Part shown: positions 55,086 to 63,525 of the stretch, piece by piece
How the letters are laid out: the number at the start of each line of letters is the position of its first letter
Numbering within the stretch: position 1 is the first letter of the stretch
DNA from: Cryobacterium glucosi
Lineage (GTDB): Bacteria; Actinomycetota; Actinomycetes; Actinomycetales; Microbacteriaceae
DNA length: 64,000 nucleotides
Direction of reading: 5' to 3'
Assembly (NCBI RefSeq): GCF_004402235.1
Contig: NZ_SOFS01000019.1
Span: forward strand, 434,001-498,000
The notes under the pieces: generated by a model
The model's input: only the letters and a program-made list of their open reading frames with translations
The model's database searches: none
Told to the model about the DNA's origin: nothing
Made by a program: the position numbers and the translations under genes

Positions 55086-55469
55086 CTACTTGAGGGTGAC
55101 GGTGGCGCCGGCGGCCTCGAGGGAAGCCTTGCCCTTTTCGGCGGCTTCCTTCGTGACGCCCTCGAGGACGGCCTTCGGCGCGCCATCGACAACGGCCTTG
55201 GCCTCGCCGAGGCCCAGGCTGGTGAGCTCGCGCACAACCTTGATGACCTGGATCTTCTTGTCGCCAACGGACTCGAGGATGACGTCGAAGGCGCTCTGCT
55301 CTTCGACCTCTTCAACGGCGGCGGCGGGGCCAGCGGCACCGGCGACGGCGACGGGGGCTGCTGCGGTGACCTCGAAGGTCTCCTCGAACGCCTTGACGAA
55401 CTCGGAAAGCTCGATGAGGGTCAGGCCCTTGAACTGTTCGAGCAATTCTTCGGTGGAAAGCTTTGCCAT
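55086..55469 (-). CDS. rplL: Ribosomal protein L7/L12
   Basis: Ribosome stalk protein of 127 residues that recruits translation GTPases. The N-terminal dimer domain ([20 protein letters not shown]) is joined by an Ala/Val/Pro hinge to the C-terminal domain ([40 protein letters not shown]). AGGGAGA lies upstream of the ATG. It follows rplJ by 44 bp. Confidence 0.98.
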   Translation of the reverse strand: MAKLSTEELLEQFKGLTLIELSEFVKAFEETFEVTAAAPVAVAGAAGPAAAVEEVEEQSAFDVILESVGDKKIQVIKVVRELTSLGLGEAKAVVDGAPKAVLEGVTKEAAEKGKASLEAAGATVTLK

Positions 55470-55513
55470 GATTATTCTCCCTATAGTTTCTTAGTTACTC
55501 ACCGCTAGCAGGC

Positions 55514-56035
55514 CTATGCCTGGTTCGCGGACTCCTGCTTCTCACGCAGTGCTTCGATGGTGCGAACAGCCTTCGAAAGCGGTGCGTTGAACAGATATGC
55601 GGCTCCGAACAGCGAGGCCTTGAACGCGCCGGCCAGCTTGGCCAGCAGCACTTCACGGGACTCGAGGTCGGCGAGCTTGCCTACCTCTTCGGCAGTGAGC
55701 GGGCTACCGTCGAAGTAACCACCCTTCACTACCAGGAGAGGGTTTGCCTTGGTAAAGGCACGCAGGGTCTTCGCGACGGCGACGGGGTCTCCGTGCACGA
55801 AGGCGATGGCGGACGGGCCGGCGAGTTCGTCGTCAAACGACGTGATGCCGGCGTTGTTGGCCGCAATCTTGGTGAGCGTGTTCTTTACCACGGCGTACGT
55901 GGCGTCCGCACTGATGGAAACGCGCAGCGTCTTGAGCTGCGCAACAGTGAGACCGCGGTACTCGGTGAGCAGAACGGCGGTCGAGCTCTGGAATTTCTCC
56001 GTCAGCTCGGCGACCGTTGCTTCCTTGTTCGCCAT
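55514..56035 (-). CDS. rplJ: Ribosomal protein L10
   Basis: Stalk base protein of 173 residues that anchors L7/L12 dimers on 23S r[39 protein letters not shown] and AYVVKN-type sequence ([13 protein letters not shown]) are typical. The ATG at 56035 has GAGGAG upstream; the longer frame lies in the leader. The gene order rplJ-rplL is universal. Confidence 0.98.
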   Translation of the reverse strand: MANKEATVAELTEKFQSSTAVLLTEYRGLTVAQLKTLRVSISADATYAVVKNTLTKIAANNAGITSFDDELAGPSAIAFVHGDPVAVAKTLRAFTKANPLLVVKGGYFDGSPLTAEEVGKLADLESREVLLAKLAGAFKASLFGAAYLFNAPLSKAVRTIEALREKQESANQA

Positions 56036-56082
56036 GGCGCTCCTCTTGGTTTCATGTGCCGGTAGCCCGGGGCGCAGACATG

Positions 56083-56111
56083 AAAAAAGCCCCAGCGCAA
56101 GCGCCGGAGCT
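56083..56111 (-). terminator. Terminator-like hairpin in the rplJ leader
   Basis: On the leftward strand AGCTCCGGCGC pairs with GCGCTGGGGCT-like sequence (two G-U pairs) around a short loop and is followed by six T. It lies about 50 bases before the rplJ ATG, inside a leader of about 190 bases. This fits an L10 leader with attenuation by free L10-L7/L12 complex, though the L10-binding fold itself was not derived. Confidence 0.6.
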
Positions 56112-56229
56112 GAGCAGTCCTTGCGAACTGAAACTGAACTTCGATTCCTGCGCGGGCTGTTCACATGAGTGAACCTTCGGTCACCGTCCATTACTGGGCA
56201 GCGACAACCGGCGGTCTTTGGCTTCGTTC

Positions 56230-56258
56230 ACTGTAACGGATGCCGCTGGCGGGCGCAA
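56230..56258 (-). promoter_or_regulatory. Promoter of rplJL
   Basis: Leftward -35 TTGCGC (56253-56258) and -10 TACAGT (56230-56235) are separated by exactly 17 bases. The start would be near 56223, giving a long structured leader. Confidence 0.65.
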
Positions 56259-56304
56259 ATCGCGGCATCCGCCCCTCAGCCCGTGAGCGGAACGGCATAG
56301 GTAG

Positions 56305-56333
56305 TTGACCTGAGTCCACTATCGAGATATAGT
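56305..56333 (+). promoter_or_regulatory. Promoter of the EmrB-type exporter gene
   Basis: -35 TTGACC (56305-56310) and -10 TATAGT (56328-56333) are separated by 17 bases. TTGAC/GTCAA half-sites around the promoter (TTGAC at 56305, TGTCAA at 56341) may bind the downstream-encoded MarR regulator. Confidence 0.75.
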
Positions 56334-56366
56334 TGATGCTTGTCAATTACACGCCCCAGGAGTTTC

Positions 56367-58211
56367 ATGTCTCGCGTTTCATCCGTTCGTACCGCTCCAC
56401 CGCAGAACCCGCAGGACCGGCAGCCCCTCCCCCACCGCGACTCGGACACGCCGATGTCGAAGCGGCAGGTACTCGAGGCCCTCTCCGGCCTGCTGATGGG
56501 CATGTTCGTCTCGATCCTCGCCGGGACCGTCGTCAGCACGTCGCTGCCGCTCATCCTCTCCGACCTGCACGGTGACCAGTCCGCATACACCTGGGTCGTC
56601 ACGGCGACCCTGCTCGCGACGACCGTGAGCACGCCGATCTGGGGCAAGTTCGCCGACCTCTTCGACCGCAAGCTGCTCATCCAGCTCTCCCTCGTGGTGT
56701 TCGTCCTCGGTTCCGCACTCGCGGGCTTCTCGCAGAACACCGGCACCCTGATCAGCTTCCGGGTGCTGCAGGGCCTCGGCGCCGGCGGCCTCGCCGCGCT
56801 CAGCCAGATCATCATGGCCGACATCATCAGCCCCCGTGACCGCGGCCGCTATGCCGGTCTCTTCGGCGCGGTCCTCGCCCTCGGCACCGTGGGCGGTCCG
56901 CTCCTCGGCGGTGTCGTGACGGACGCCTTCGGCTGGCGCTGGAACTTCTTTATCGCACTGCCCGTCGCGATCCTTGCGATCATCCTGCTGCAGCGCACCC
57001 TGCACCTCCCGGCCAGGGTCAAGCGGGTCGTCAAGATCGACTACCTCGGCGCGATCCTCATCACTGCGGGCATGTCGCTCCTGATGATCTGGGTGACCAT
57101 CGCCGGCACCCAGTTCGAGTGGGCATCCGTGCCCTCGTTCCTGATGGTCGGCGGCGCTGTCGTGCTGCTCGTCGCCGCGGTGTTCGTGGAGTTCAAGGTC
57201 AGCGAGCCGATCATCCCGCTCACCCTGTTCAAGAACCGCACCTTCACCCTCGCGGTGATCGCGAGCATCTCGGTCGGCGTGTCCATGTTCGGCACCTCCG
57301 TCTTCCTCAGCCAGTACATGCAGCTCGCCCGGGGAGCCACGCCGACCCAGTCCGGCCTGCTGACCATCCCGATGATGGGCGGCTACCTGATCTGTTCGGT
57401 CACGTTCGGCACCCTGATCAGCCGCACGGGCAAGTGGAAGGCGATCATGGTCTCGGGCGGAGCGCTCGTGATCGTCGGCTTGCTGTTCCTCGGGACCCTC
57501 GACTACCGGACCGATCTCGTGCTCGTCGGCGTCTACATGTTCGTGCTCGGCTCCGGCCTCGGCATGCTGATGCAGAACCTCGTGCTCGTCGTGCAGAACT
57601 CGATCGAGGTCAGGCACCTCGGCGTCGCCACGAGCAGCGTCACCTTCTTCCGCAGCCTCGGTGGAACGATCGGCGTCTCGGTGCTCGGCTCCGTGCTCGG
57701 CACGGCGGTCGCGCAGCACATCACCGACGGCGTCGGCGCGCTCAGCGCCGCCGACAAGATGGCCGCGGCGAGCGCGCTCGGCTCCGGCGCCATCCCGCGC
57801 ATCGCGGACCTCCCGGCCGCGGTGCGCACCCTCGTCGAATCCGCGTACGGGTCCGGCGTCGGCACGGTCTTCCTTCTCGGCATCCCGCTCGCCGTGATCA
57901 CCCTCGTGATGGTCACCCTGCTGCCGAACGCGTCCCTCGGCCGGAAGACGGGCATTGCCAGGGCCCGCGAAGGTTCCGGGGACGGCACGTCGGCCGGGCA
58001 CACCGGCGTGACTGCCGCGGAGCGCGCCGCAGAGGACAAAGCCGGGCGCGCTGCCGAGCGCGAAACCGAGGTCGAGGAGATGGAAGACATCCTGATCGAG
58101 GTGAGCGCGGCATCCGCCGGCCTCGCCCCCGCCGGGCTCAACAACCCGACCGGGGTGATTCACCTGCCGCGGGACGACCAGCCCGGCGCGCACAGAGTCA
58201 GTAGTCTGTGA
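56367..58211 (+). CDS. MFS multidrug exporter, DHA2/EmrB-QacA type
   Basis: Membrane transporter of 614 residues with 14 helices. LAGTVVSTSLPLILSDLHGD (motif D1 region), PIWGKFADLFDRKLLIQ (motif A), FRVLQGLGAGGLAALSQIIM and GAVLALGTVGGPLLGGVVTD (motif C, antiporter) are present. A cytoplasmic tail of about 80 residues, rich in Ala/Glu/Arg, follows the last helix and is unusual in length. AGGAG lies four bases before the ATG at 56367. A MarR gene follows almost without gap. Confidence 0.92.
   Translation: MSRVSSVRTAPPQNPQDRQPLPHRDSDTPMSKRQVLEALSGLLMGMFVSILAGTVVSTSLPLILSDLHGDQSAYTWVVTATLLATTVSTPIWGKFADLFDRKLLIQLSLVVFVLGSALAGFSQNTGTLISFRVLQGLGAGGLAALSQIIMADIISPRDRGRYAGLFGAVLALGTVGGPLLGGVVTDAFGWRWNFFIALPVAILAIILLQRTLHLPARVKRVVKIDYLGAILITAGMSLLMIWVTIAGTQFEWASVPSFLMVGGAVVLLVAAVFVEFKVSEPIIPLTLFKNRTFTLAVIASISVGVSMFGTSVFLSQYMQLARGATPTQSGLLTIPMMGGYLICSVTFGTLISRTGKWKAIMVSGGALVIVGLLFLGTLDYRTDLVLVGVYMFVLGSGLGMLMQNLVLVVQNSIEVRHLGVATSSVTFFRSLGGTIGVSVLGSVLGTAVAQHITDGVGALSAADKMAAASALGSGAIPRIADLPAAVRTLVESAYGSGVGTVFLLGIPLAVITLVMVTLLPNASLGRKTGIARAREGSGDGTSAGHTGVTAAERAAEDKAGRAAERETEVEEMEDILIEVSAASAGLAPAGLNNPTGVIHLPRDDQPGAHRVSSL
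58202..58207 (+). promoter_or_regulatory. -10 box of a likely leaderless marR transcript
   Basis: TAGTCT lies inside the last codons of the exporter gene and ends six bases before the ATG at 58214, as at other leaderless starts in the window. Confidence 0.4.
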
Positions 58212-58213
58212 CC

Positions 58214-58702
58214 ATGATCCAGGGGACTCCGACAGCGTCCACGCACACCGACGAGCGGGAGCACGCACCGGGCGCTGAGTCGGCGACGGCGATCGCCGAG
58301 GTCGAGGAGCAGCTGAGCGTGCTCGCCGGGTTGATCCGGGCGAGCATGCGGGATGCCGCGCTCTTCATCGACGCGTCGCTGCAGCCGTTCGCGTTCAAGC
58401 TCCTGCGCCACATCGAGCGCTACGGGCCGACGCACTCGAGCGCGGTCGCCGCTGCGCTCTACGTGGACAAGAGCGTGATCAGCCGCCAGGCGAAGCAGCT
58501 CTGCGAACTCGGTCTCGTGCGCACGGAAGTCGACCCGGACGACGGCCGCGCCCGGTTCCTCGCCGTCACAGACCTGGCACGGGCCAAACTCGACGCCGTA
58601 CGGAACGGTGAGACCGCGATCGTGCACAAGCGCCTGAGCGATTGGCCGACGGACGACCTGCACCAGCTCGCCACGCTCCTCGCCCAGCTCAACACCCCGT
58701 AG
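58214..58702 (+). CDS. MarR-family regulator of the EmrB-type exporter
   Basis: Winged-helix regulator of 162 residues: LQPFAFKLLRHIERYGPTHSSAVAA, YVDKSVISRQAKQLCELGLV (recognition helix) and DPDDGRARFLAVTD (wing). The ATG at 58214 is preferred to a GTG at 58208 because of the -10 spacing; the gene would otherwise overlap the exporter by four bases (GTGA), so coupled translation from GTG is a real alternative. Control of the exporter is likely from the arrangement. Confidence 0.87.
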   Translation: MIQGTPTASTHTDEREHAPGAESATAIAEVEEQLSVLAGLIRASMRDAALFIDASLQPFAFKLLRHIERYGPTHSSAVAAALYVDKSVISRQAKQLCELGLVRTEVDPDDGRARFLAVTDLARAKLDAVRNGETAIVHKRLSDWPTDDLHQLATLLAQLNTP

Positions 58703-58720
58703 CCCGCGCCACGCCGCGGG
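58703..58720. terminator. Short hairpin between convergent marR and kinase genes
   Basis: CCCGCG and CGCGGG pair around six bases directly after the MarR stop codon and before the kinase stop codon. It is short, and termination here is only possible. Confidence 0.35.
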
Positions 58721-60421
58721 TCAGGCGAGCGGGAGCGACACTCGGAACTCGGTGCGGCCCGGCCGGCTCGACACCGTGACCTCTCCCTGGTGCGCGGTCA
58801 CGACAGCCTGGACGATGGCGAGGCCGAGTCCGGTACTTCCGGTTCCGCGGAACCGCGAGCTGTCGCCGCGGGCGAAACGCTCGAAGAGGGTCGTCTGCAG
58901 GTTCGCCGGGATGCCGGGGCCGTCATCCGTCACGGTCACGATCGCACGGCCGTCCTGCTCGGACAGCGCGACCTCGACGGTCGTGTCCGGCGGGGTGTGG
59001 ATGCGCGCGTTCGCGAGCAGGTTGGTGAAGACCTGGTGCAACCGGGGCGTGTCGCCAATGGCCTGGATCGGCTCATCGGGAAGCTCGAGGTTGAGCACCC
59101 GGTCTCGGCCGGCCGCGTGCGCATCGCTGACGACGTCGACGAGCAGGCTCGTGAGGTCGACGGTGCCGTGTTCGAGTTCGCGGCCCTCGTCGAGGCGGGC
59201 GAGCAACAGAAGGTCCTCGACGAGCCCGGTCATCCGAACCGACTCGGATTCGATCCGGCTGAGGGCATGCAGGGCGTCCGGCGGCAGCTCCTGGCCGGAG
59301 CGCCGGGTGAGCTCGGAGTAACCCCGGATCGAGGCGAGGGGCGTGCGGAGCTCGTGACTCGCATCCGCGACGAACTGCCGTACCTTGTTCTCGCTCGCCT
59401 GCCGGGTCTCGAGGGCGAGGTCGACGTGGTCGAGCATGCGGTTGAGCGCGGAGCCGACCTGGCCGACCTCGGTGCGGGGGTCGGTGTCCGCGGCGGGGAC
59501 CCGGTCGACGAGGCTGACCTCGCCGCGGTCGAGCGGGAGCTCCGAGACGCGGGCGGCCGTTGCCGTGACGCGCTGCAGCGGGCGAAGTGCGAGGCGCACG
59601 ATCCACATCGCGAGGATCGCGACGACGATGATGCCGACGAGGGAGACGACGCCGATGATCATGGCGAGCTGCGTCGCGGTGCCGTCGACCGTGCTGAGCG
59701 GGAGGCCGACGATCGAGAGGGTGCCGGTGCGGCTCGAACTTGCGAGGATCCGGTAGTTGCCGACATCGCCGCCGAGGTCGACGGTGACGGGCTGCGCGGT
59801 ACCGGTCTGGCTCGCGAGGATATCGGCCTTCTGCACGAGGAGGTCGACCTGGTGGGCCGTGAGTGCGACGATCGTGCCGGTGTCGTCGGTGTAGCCGGCT
59901 GTGAGGGTGGAATCGTAGAAGACGAGGGCGAGAGTGCCCGGCTGGCCGGGGCCGTTGAGGATGACGCTCGCGGAGGGCACGAACACCGGCAGCGCGGCGC
60001 CGAGGTCGTTGTCGCGGCGGCCCTCGAGCATCGAGTGCGACCGTTCGGCGGCGGAGCTCACCTGCTGGTCGAGGCCCGCGAGCAGGTTGGCGCGCAGCAC
60101 GGTGACGCTCACGACACCGATCGAGATGCTCACGAGGGCGAGCAGGCCGACGACGGCGAGCACGAGCCGGCGGCGCAGGGTCCAGGGGGCGCGTCCGGGT
60201 CGCAGCCAGAGCGGACGCCGCAGCCACCGCGGGCGGCCGACCCACTGCGGTCGACGTGACGGATGCTGCGGGCCGGGTCGTGCGGGCGAGCCGGCCGGGT
60301 CGAACGGGTCAGTCCGGTCGGCAACGTCGGCCACGTCAGCCACGCCAGCCGCGTCAGCCGCGTGGGTCGGGTCAGCCGCGTCAGCCGGGTCGAGCGAATC
60401 CGGCCGGTCGGTCGGCGTCAT
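58721..60421 (-). CDS. Sensor histidine kinase
   Basis: Membrane kinase of 566 residues. An 80-residue N-terminal cytoplasmic tail has degenerate Ala/Asp repeats (DPADAADPTHAADAAG, VADVADVADRTDP). Two helices (about 86-109 and 252-280) bracket an extracellular domain, then come HAMP and the dimerisation domain with phospho-acceptor His356 in ADASHELRTPLASI. ATP-binding boxes: NLLANARIHTP (N), DDGPGIPANL (G1), FERFARGDSSR (F) and GTGLGLAIV-like STGLGLAIVQAV (G2). The ATG at 60421 shares one base with the regulator stop (TGATG). Confidence 0.92.
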   Translation of the reverse strand: MTPTDRPDSLDPADAADPTHAADAAGVADVADVADRTDPFDPAGSPARPGPQHPSRRPQWVGRPRWLRRPLWLRPGRAPWTLRRRLVLAVVGLLALVSISIGVVSVTVLRANLLAGLDQQVSSAAERSHSMLEGRRDNDLGAALPVFVPSASVILNGPGQPGTLALVFYDSTLTAGYTDDTGTIVALTAHQVDLLVQKADILASQTGTAQPVTVDLGGDVGNYRILASSSRTGTLSIVGLPLSTVDGTATQLAMIIGVVSLVGIIVVAILAMWIVRLALRPLQRVTATAARVSELPLDRGEVSLVDRVPAADTDPRTEVGQVGSALNRMLDHVDLALETRQASENKVRQFVADASHELRTPLASIRGYSELTRRSGQELPPDALHALSRIESESVRMTGLVEDLLLLARLDEGRELEHGTVDLTSLLVDVVSDAHAAGRDRVLNLELPDEPIQAIGDTPRLHQVFTNLLANARIHTPPDTTVEVALSEQDGRAIVTVTDDGPGIPANLQTTLFERFARGDSSRFRGTGSTGLGLAIVQAVVTAHQGEVTVSSRPGRTEFRVSLPLA

Positions 60422-61167
60422 CACGCGGTTTTCAGCATGTACCCCGCACCGCGCACGGTGTGGATCATCGGCTCGCGTCCCGCATCGATCTTCTTGCGCA
60501 GGTACGAAATGTAGATCTCGACGACGGAGGACTTGCCGCCGAAGTCATAGCTCCAGACCCGGTCGAGGATCTGGGCCTTGCTCAGCACGCGGCGTGGGTT
60601 GCGCATCAGGAAACGGAGCAGTTCGAATTCGGTCGCGGTGAGCTCGATGGCGTCGCCGGCCCGGGAGACTTCGTAGCTGTCCTCGTCGAGGGTGAGGTCA
60701 CCGACCGAGATGCGCGGGTCGACGGAGTCCGACACGGCCAGGGTCGAGCGGCGGATCAGGCCGCGCAGCCGGGCGACGACCTCTTCGAGGCTGAACGGCT
60801 TGGTGACGTAGTCATCGCCGCCCGCGGTGAGGCCGGCGATGCGGTCGTCGAGGGAATCCTTCGCGGTCAGAAAGAGAACGGGAGTCTCATAGCCGTCGGC
60901 GCGCACGCGCTGCAGCACCTGGAGGCCGTCGATGTCGGGAAGCATGATGTCGAGCACGATCGCATCCGGCCGGAACTCGCGGGCGATGGTCAGCGCCTGG
61001 CGTCCCTCGCCTGCGGTGCGCACCTCCCAGCCCTCGTAACGGAGGGCCATCGAGAGCAAATCCGTGAGCGTGGGTTCGTCGTCGACGACGAGCACTCGAA
61101 TGGGGCTTCCGTCGGCCTTGTGGAGACGCGGCCCGCGGGTCGAGTGGTCTGTTTCACGTGTGCTCAT
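60421..61167 (-). CDS. OmpR-family response regulator
   Basis: DNA-binding regulator of 248 residues paired with the downstream kinase. The receiver domain has the acidic pair Asp29-Asp30, phospho-acceptor Asp73 in DAIVLDIMLPDIDG and Lys123 in YVTKPFSLEEV. The C-terminal winged helix shows ELTATEFELLRFLMRNPRRVLSK and YISYLRKKIDAG. The family includes MprA/TrcR/CutR-type regulators. No cognate signal is evident from the neighbours. Confidence 0.94.
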   Translation of the reverse strand: MSTRETDHSTRGPRLHKADGSPIRVLVVDDEPTLTDLLSMALRYEGWEVRTAGEGRQALTIAREFRPDAIVLDIMLPDIDGLQVLQRVRADGYETPVLFLTAKDSLDDRIAGLTAGGDDYVTKPFSLEEVVARLRGLIRRSTLAVSDSVDPRISVGDLTLDEDSYEVSRAGDAIELTATEFELLRFLMRNPRRVLSKAQILDRVWSYDFGGKSSVVEIYISYLRKKIDAGREPMIHTVRGAGYMLKTA

Positions 61168-61282
61168 AGATCTCAGTATCGCGAGCTTTCTATGAAAAGC
61201 CTATGCGGGGACCTTGGCGCTCCTGTGAATGGGGTTCGCGCCCGCTCTGCCCCTCCCCTGCCGCCCCATCGTTCGCACCCCG

Positions 61283-61313
61283 CGCCCAACCAATTCGACG
61301 GATCGGTTGGGCG
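61283..61313. repeat. Nine-base inverted repeat upstream of the YqaJ-like gene
   Basis: CGCCCAACC and GGTTGGGCG flank 13 bases, with their right end 34 bases before the presumed start at 61347. It lies between divergent promoters and may be an operator or a leader hairpin. Confidence 0.45.
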
Positions 61314-61346
61314 GGAACGGCGGTCGCGGCTGGCACAATGGGGAGG

Positions 61347-62051
61347 GTGACCGATACCCTGCTCCCGCTTTTTGAGCCGGCAGGGTCACTCACGGTCTCC
61401 TCGGCAGCCGCAGCATCCGTCGCCGCCGTCACCGCAGCAGTCGCTGCGCCGGCGATCGCCCCGCACCTGCTGCGCATCGTCGCCGACTCAACGGACTGGG
61501 CGGCCTGGATGCGCGCCCGCAACCAGGGCATCACGGCCACGGATGTCGCCAAGCTCGCCACTCCCAAATCGGTGCAGAACGCGGCCAACGACAAGATGAA
61601 CGGCAGCAACTTCGGCGGCAACACCTACACCGACCACGGTCGCGCTCGCGAGCCCGTGATCGCGTCCTGGGTACTCGACAACTACGGCATCGAACCGAGC
61701 ACGACCCTGTTCCATGCCGCCGGCCACCGCCGCCACCTCGCGACCCCCGACGGCGTGGGCACGGATGCCCGGACGCTCGAACTCTCGGAGATCAAGACGA
61801 CGAACAAGGCGTGGCGCAGCATCCCGCGCTCCTATATGCGGCAGGTCTGGTGGCAGCAGTACGTACTCGGCGCCGATCGCACGCTGCTGGTCTGGGAGCA
61901 GCACCGGGACTTCGTGCCGATCCGGTCGCAGCCGGAATGCCGCTGGATCGAACGCGACGAGGACCAGATCGCGATCCTGGTCGGTTACGCGAACCAGTTG
62001 ATCGACGTGCTCAACGCAATGGCGACCCGGGCGCAGCAGGCTCGGGCGTAG
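61347..62051 (+). CDS. YqaJ-like exonuclease-domain protein
   Basis: Protein of 234 residues with a lambda-exonuclease-like YqaJ domain: GITATDVAKLATPKS, FGGNTYTDHGRAREPVIASWVLD (the Glu after GRAR), ATPDGV with metal-binding Asp, LSEIKTTNKAW with the E-x-K pair, and QVWWQQYVLGADRTLLVWEQH. All nuclease residues appear kept. An Ala-rich stretch precedes the domain. Phage relatives do recombination, but no phage or RecT-like gene is near, so a chromosomal repair role is possible. The GTG at 61347 has CACAAT seven bases upstream; an ATG at 61338 is in frame. The 3' end overlaps the signal peptidase gene by 41 bp. Confidence 0.82.
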   Translation: MTDTLLPLFEPAGSLTVSSAAAASVAAVTAAVAAPAIAPHLLRIVADSTDWAAWMRARNQGITATDVAKLATPKSVQNAANDKMNGSNFGGNTYTDHGRAREPVIASWVLDNYGIEPSTTLFHAAGHRRHLATPDGVGTDARTLELSEIKTTNKAWRSIPRSYMRQVWWQQYVLGADRTLLVWEQHRDFVPIRSQPECRWIERDEDQIAILVGYANQLIDVLNAMATRAQQARA

Positions 62052-62724
62052 ACGCGATCCTCGCGGCCCCGGCGGCCACGGCGGCGGCCGCGCGGCGGCG
62101 CTTGCGCAGCGCGGACACGGCGCCGCTCGCGAACATGTATCCCATGTAGGCGAACAGCAGCCCGGCGACGATGGGCACGATCCAGCTGCGGCTCTGGCCG
62201 TTGACGGCGTTGTTGACCCAGCCGACCCACGGCACGGAGTACCAGAGGCGCCCCTGGATCTGTACCGGAAGCACCTGGTCTGCATCGGCGACGCTGTTGT
62301 TGTCGCCCTTGAAGGTGAAGGTGCGTCCGCCTTCGGAGCTCGAGCTGATCGCGGTGACCCGGTGGGTGATGACGCCCGGCTCCCCCGAGCGGATCTGGTA
62401 TGTGACGACGTCGCCGATGCGGATCTCGTCCGGGGTGACCGGGCGCACGATGATGAGCGTTCCGGGCGGCAGGGTGGGTTCCATCGAACTGGTCAGCACG
62501 GTGAGCGGGGTCGACCCCGTGACCTTGGGGACCACGATCAGCAGCAGCGCGAGGGCGACCACGAGGAGCAGGATCGCTCCGCTGACCGCGAGCCCGAGGT
62601 AGTGCAGCAGGCTCTTGTCGGGCGGGTCGACGGGCGCAGGGGCCTCGTTCGCGGCCGCACCGGGCACGGATGCCGCGGGTGCCGGCGAGTGTTCCGGTGC
62701 AGACTGAAGCTGGGTGCTGGTCAT
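62011..62724 (-). CDS. Signal peptidase I, ER/SipW type
   Basis: Membrane protease of 237 residues. After a Pro/Ala-rich N-terminus comes a membrane helix (about 41-65), then the catalytic Ser80 in LTSSMEPTLPPGTLI, IGDVVTY, and GVITHRV with His121 where ordinary bacterial SPase I has Lys. This Ser-His form is found in archaea, the ER and SipW of Bacillus. A second helix lies near the C-terminus. SipW-type enzymes process particular exported proteins, so the neighbouring surface protein gene (ATGA overlap upstream) is the likely client. Confidence 0.9.
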   Translation of the reverse strand: MTSTQLQSAPEHSPAPAASVPGAAANEAPAPVDPPDKSLLHYLGLAVSGAILLLVVALALLLIVVPKVTGSTPLTVLTSSMEPTLPPGTLIIVRPVTPDEIRIGDVVTYQIRSGEPGVITHRVTAISSSSEGGRTFTFKGDNNSVADADQVLPVQIQGRLWYSVPWVGWVNNAVNGQSRSWIVPIVAGLLFAYMGYMFASGAVSALRKRRRAAAAVAAGAARIASTPEPAAPGSPLR

Positions 62725-63524
62725 TCGCGGTCCTCCTCAGGGCGGCGACGGCGGGCGAGCAGGAGAAAGATGCCGATCCCGAGCAACAGGCCGCCGACGA
62801 CCAGCACGGGTGCGGGCGGTTCGACGCCGGTGTGCGCGAGGATTCCGCTGCCGACGACTGCCGGGTACGCCGTCGGAGTCGTGGCGGTCGGGGTCAACGG
62901 CGTCGGCGGAGCGCCGGGAAATGCCGGCACGACCGTTCCCGGATCGTCACACGGAGACGCCGCGAACGGGCCGGCAACGGCATCCCGCATCGCCACGAGC
63001 AAGCCCAGGCTCGCGCTCGCTCCCTGGTCGACAGTGCCGGAGACATCCGCCATGGTGAACGTGACGACGAGTTTCATCGTGCCGCCTGCCGCGATCGGCT
63101 GCGAGGGCACGACGATCGCGCAGCTATCGAGCCTGCGGAGGGTGCGGGTGAGGGTGTCGCCGGTTCCGGAGTTCCACGCGGCGAGAGTGATGTGATCGGC
63201 GTATCCGCCGGACGGGAGCAGCACGTCGTGCGCGCTCACCCGCACCTCGGCTGGCGCGGCGGTCGGGTTGCGCACCCAGAGGGCGGCCTGCTGGCTGCCG
63301 CGCGGGACGAGCAGGCCGAGGCCGTCGAAGAGGCCGGCGTTGAGCGTCGTCGCGAACGTCACGCCATCGGTGCTGAGGAGCAGGTCGACGGGGGCGATCG
63401 GAGTGGCGCCAGCCGAGGCGCTTGCCGGCGCTGCGACGCCCGAAACGGCGAGTGACATGGCGAGCGCAGCGATTCCGAGGGCGGATGCCGCGACCCGGCG
63501 ACCCCGGATCGGGTTCGGGCGCAT
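62721..63524 (-). CDS. Sortase-anchored surface protein (LAHTG motif)
   Basis: Exported protein of 267 residues. The signal peptide ends near SASA (about residue 38). The body contains two cysteines and VRVSAHDVLLPSGGYADHITLAAW, reminiscent of proteins exported by SipW-type peptidases. A Pro/Thr linker leads to LAHTG (229-233), a hydrophobic helix and RRRR, the arrangement of a sortase cell-wall sorting signal (LPxTG-like, with Ala at position two). It is coupled to the signal peptidase gene by ATGA. Confidence 0.82.
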   Translation of the reverse strand: MRPNPIRGRRVAASALGIAALAMSLAVSGVAAPASASAGATPIAPVDLLLSTDGVTFATTLNAGLFDGLGLLVPRGSQQAALWVRNPTAAPAEVRVSAHDVLLPSGGYADHITLAAWNSGTGDTLTRTLRRLDSCAIVVPSQPIAAGGTMKLVVTFTMADVSGTVDQGASASLGLLVAMRDAVAGPFAASPCDDPGTVVPAFPGAPPTPLTPTATTPTAYPAVVGSGILAHTGVEPPAPVLVVGGLLLGIGIFLLLARRRRPEEDRE

Positions 63525-63525
63525 G

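Noticed and set aside
56379..58268. Long antisense frame over the EmrB-type exporter gene
   Set aside because: Low-complexity Arg/Asp/His product mirroring the membrane protein; no ribosome site or family match.
61347..62051. Prophage, from the YqaJ-like domain
   Set aside because: No integrase, structural or recombinase partner gene is near, and base composition does not change.
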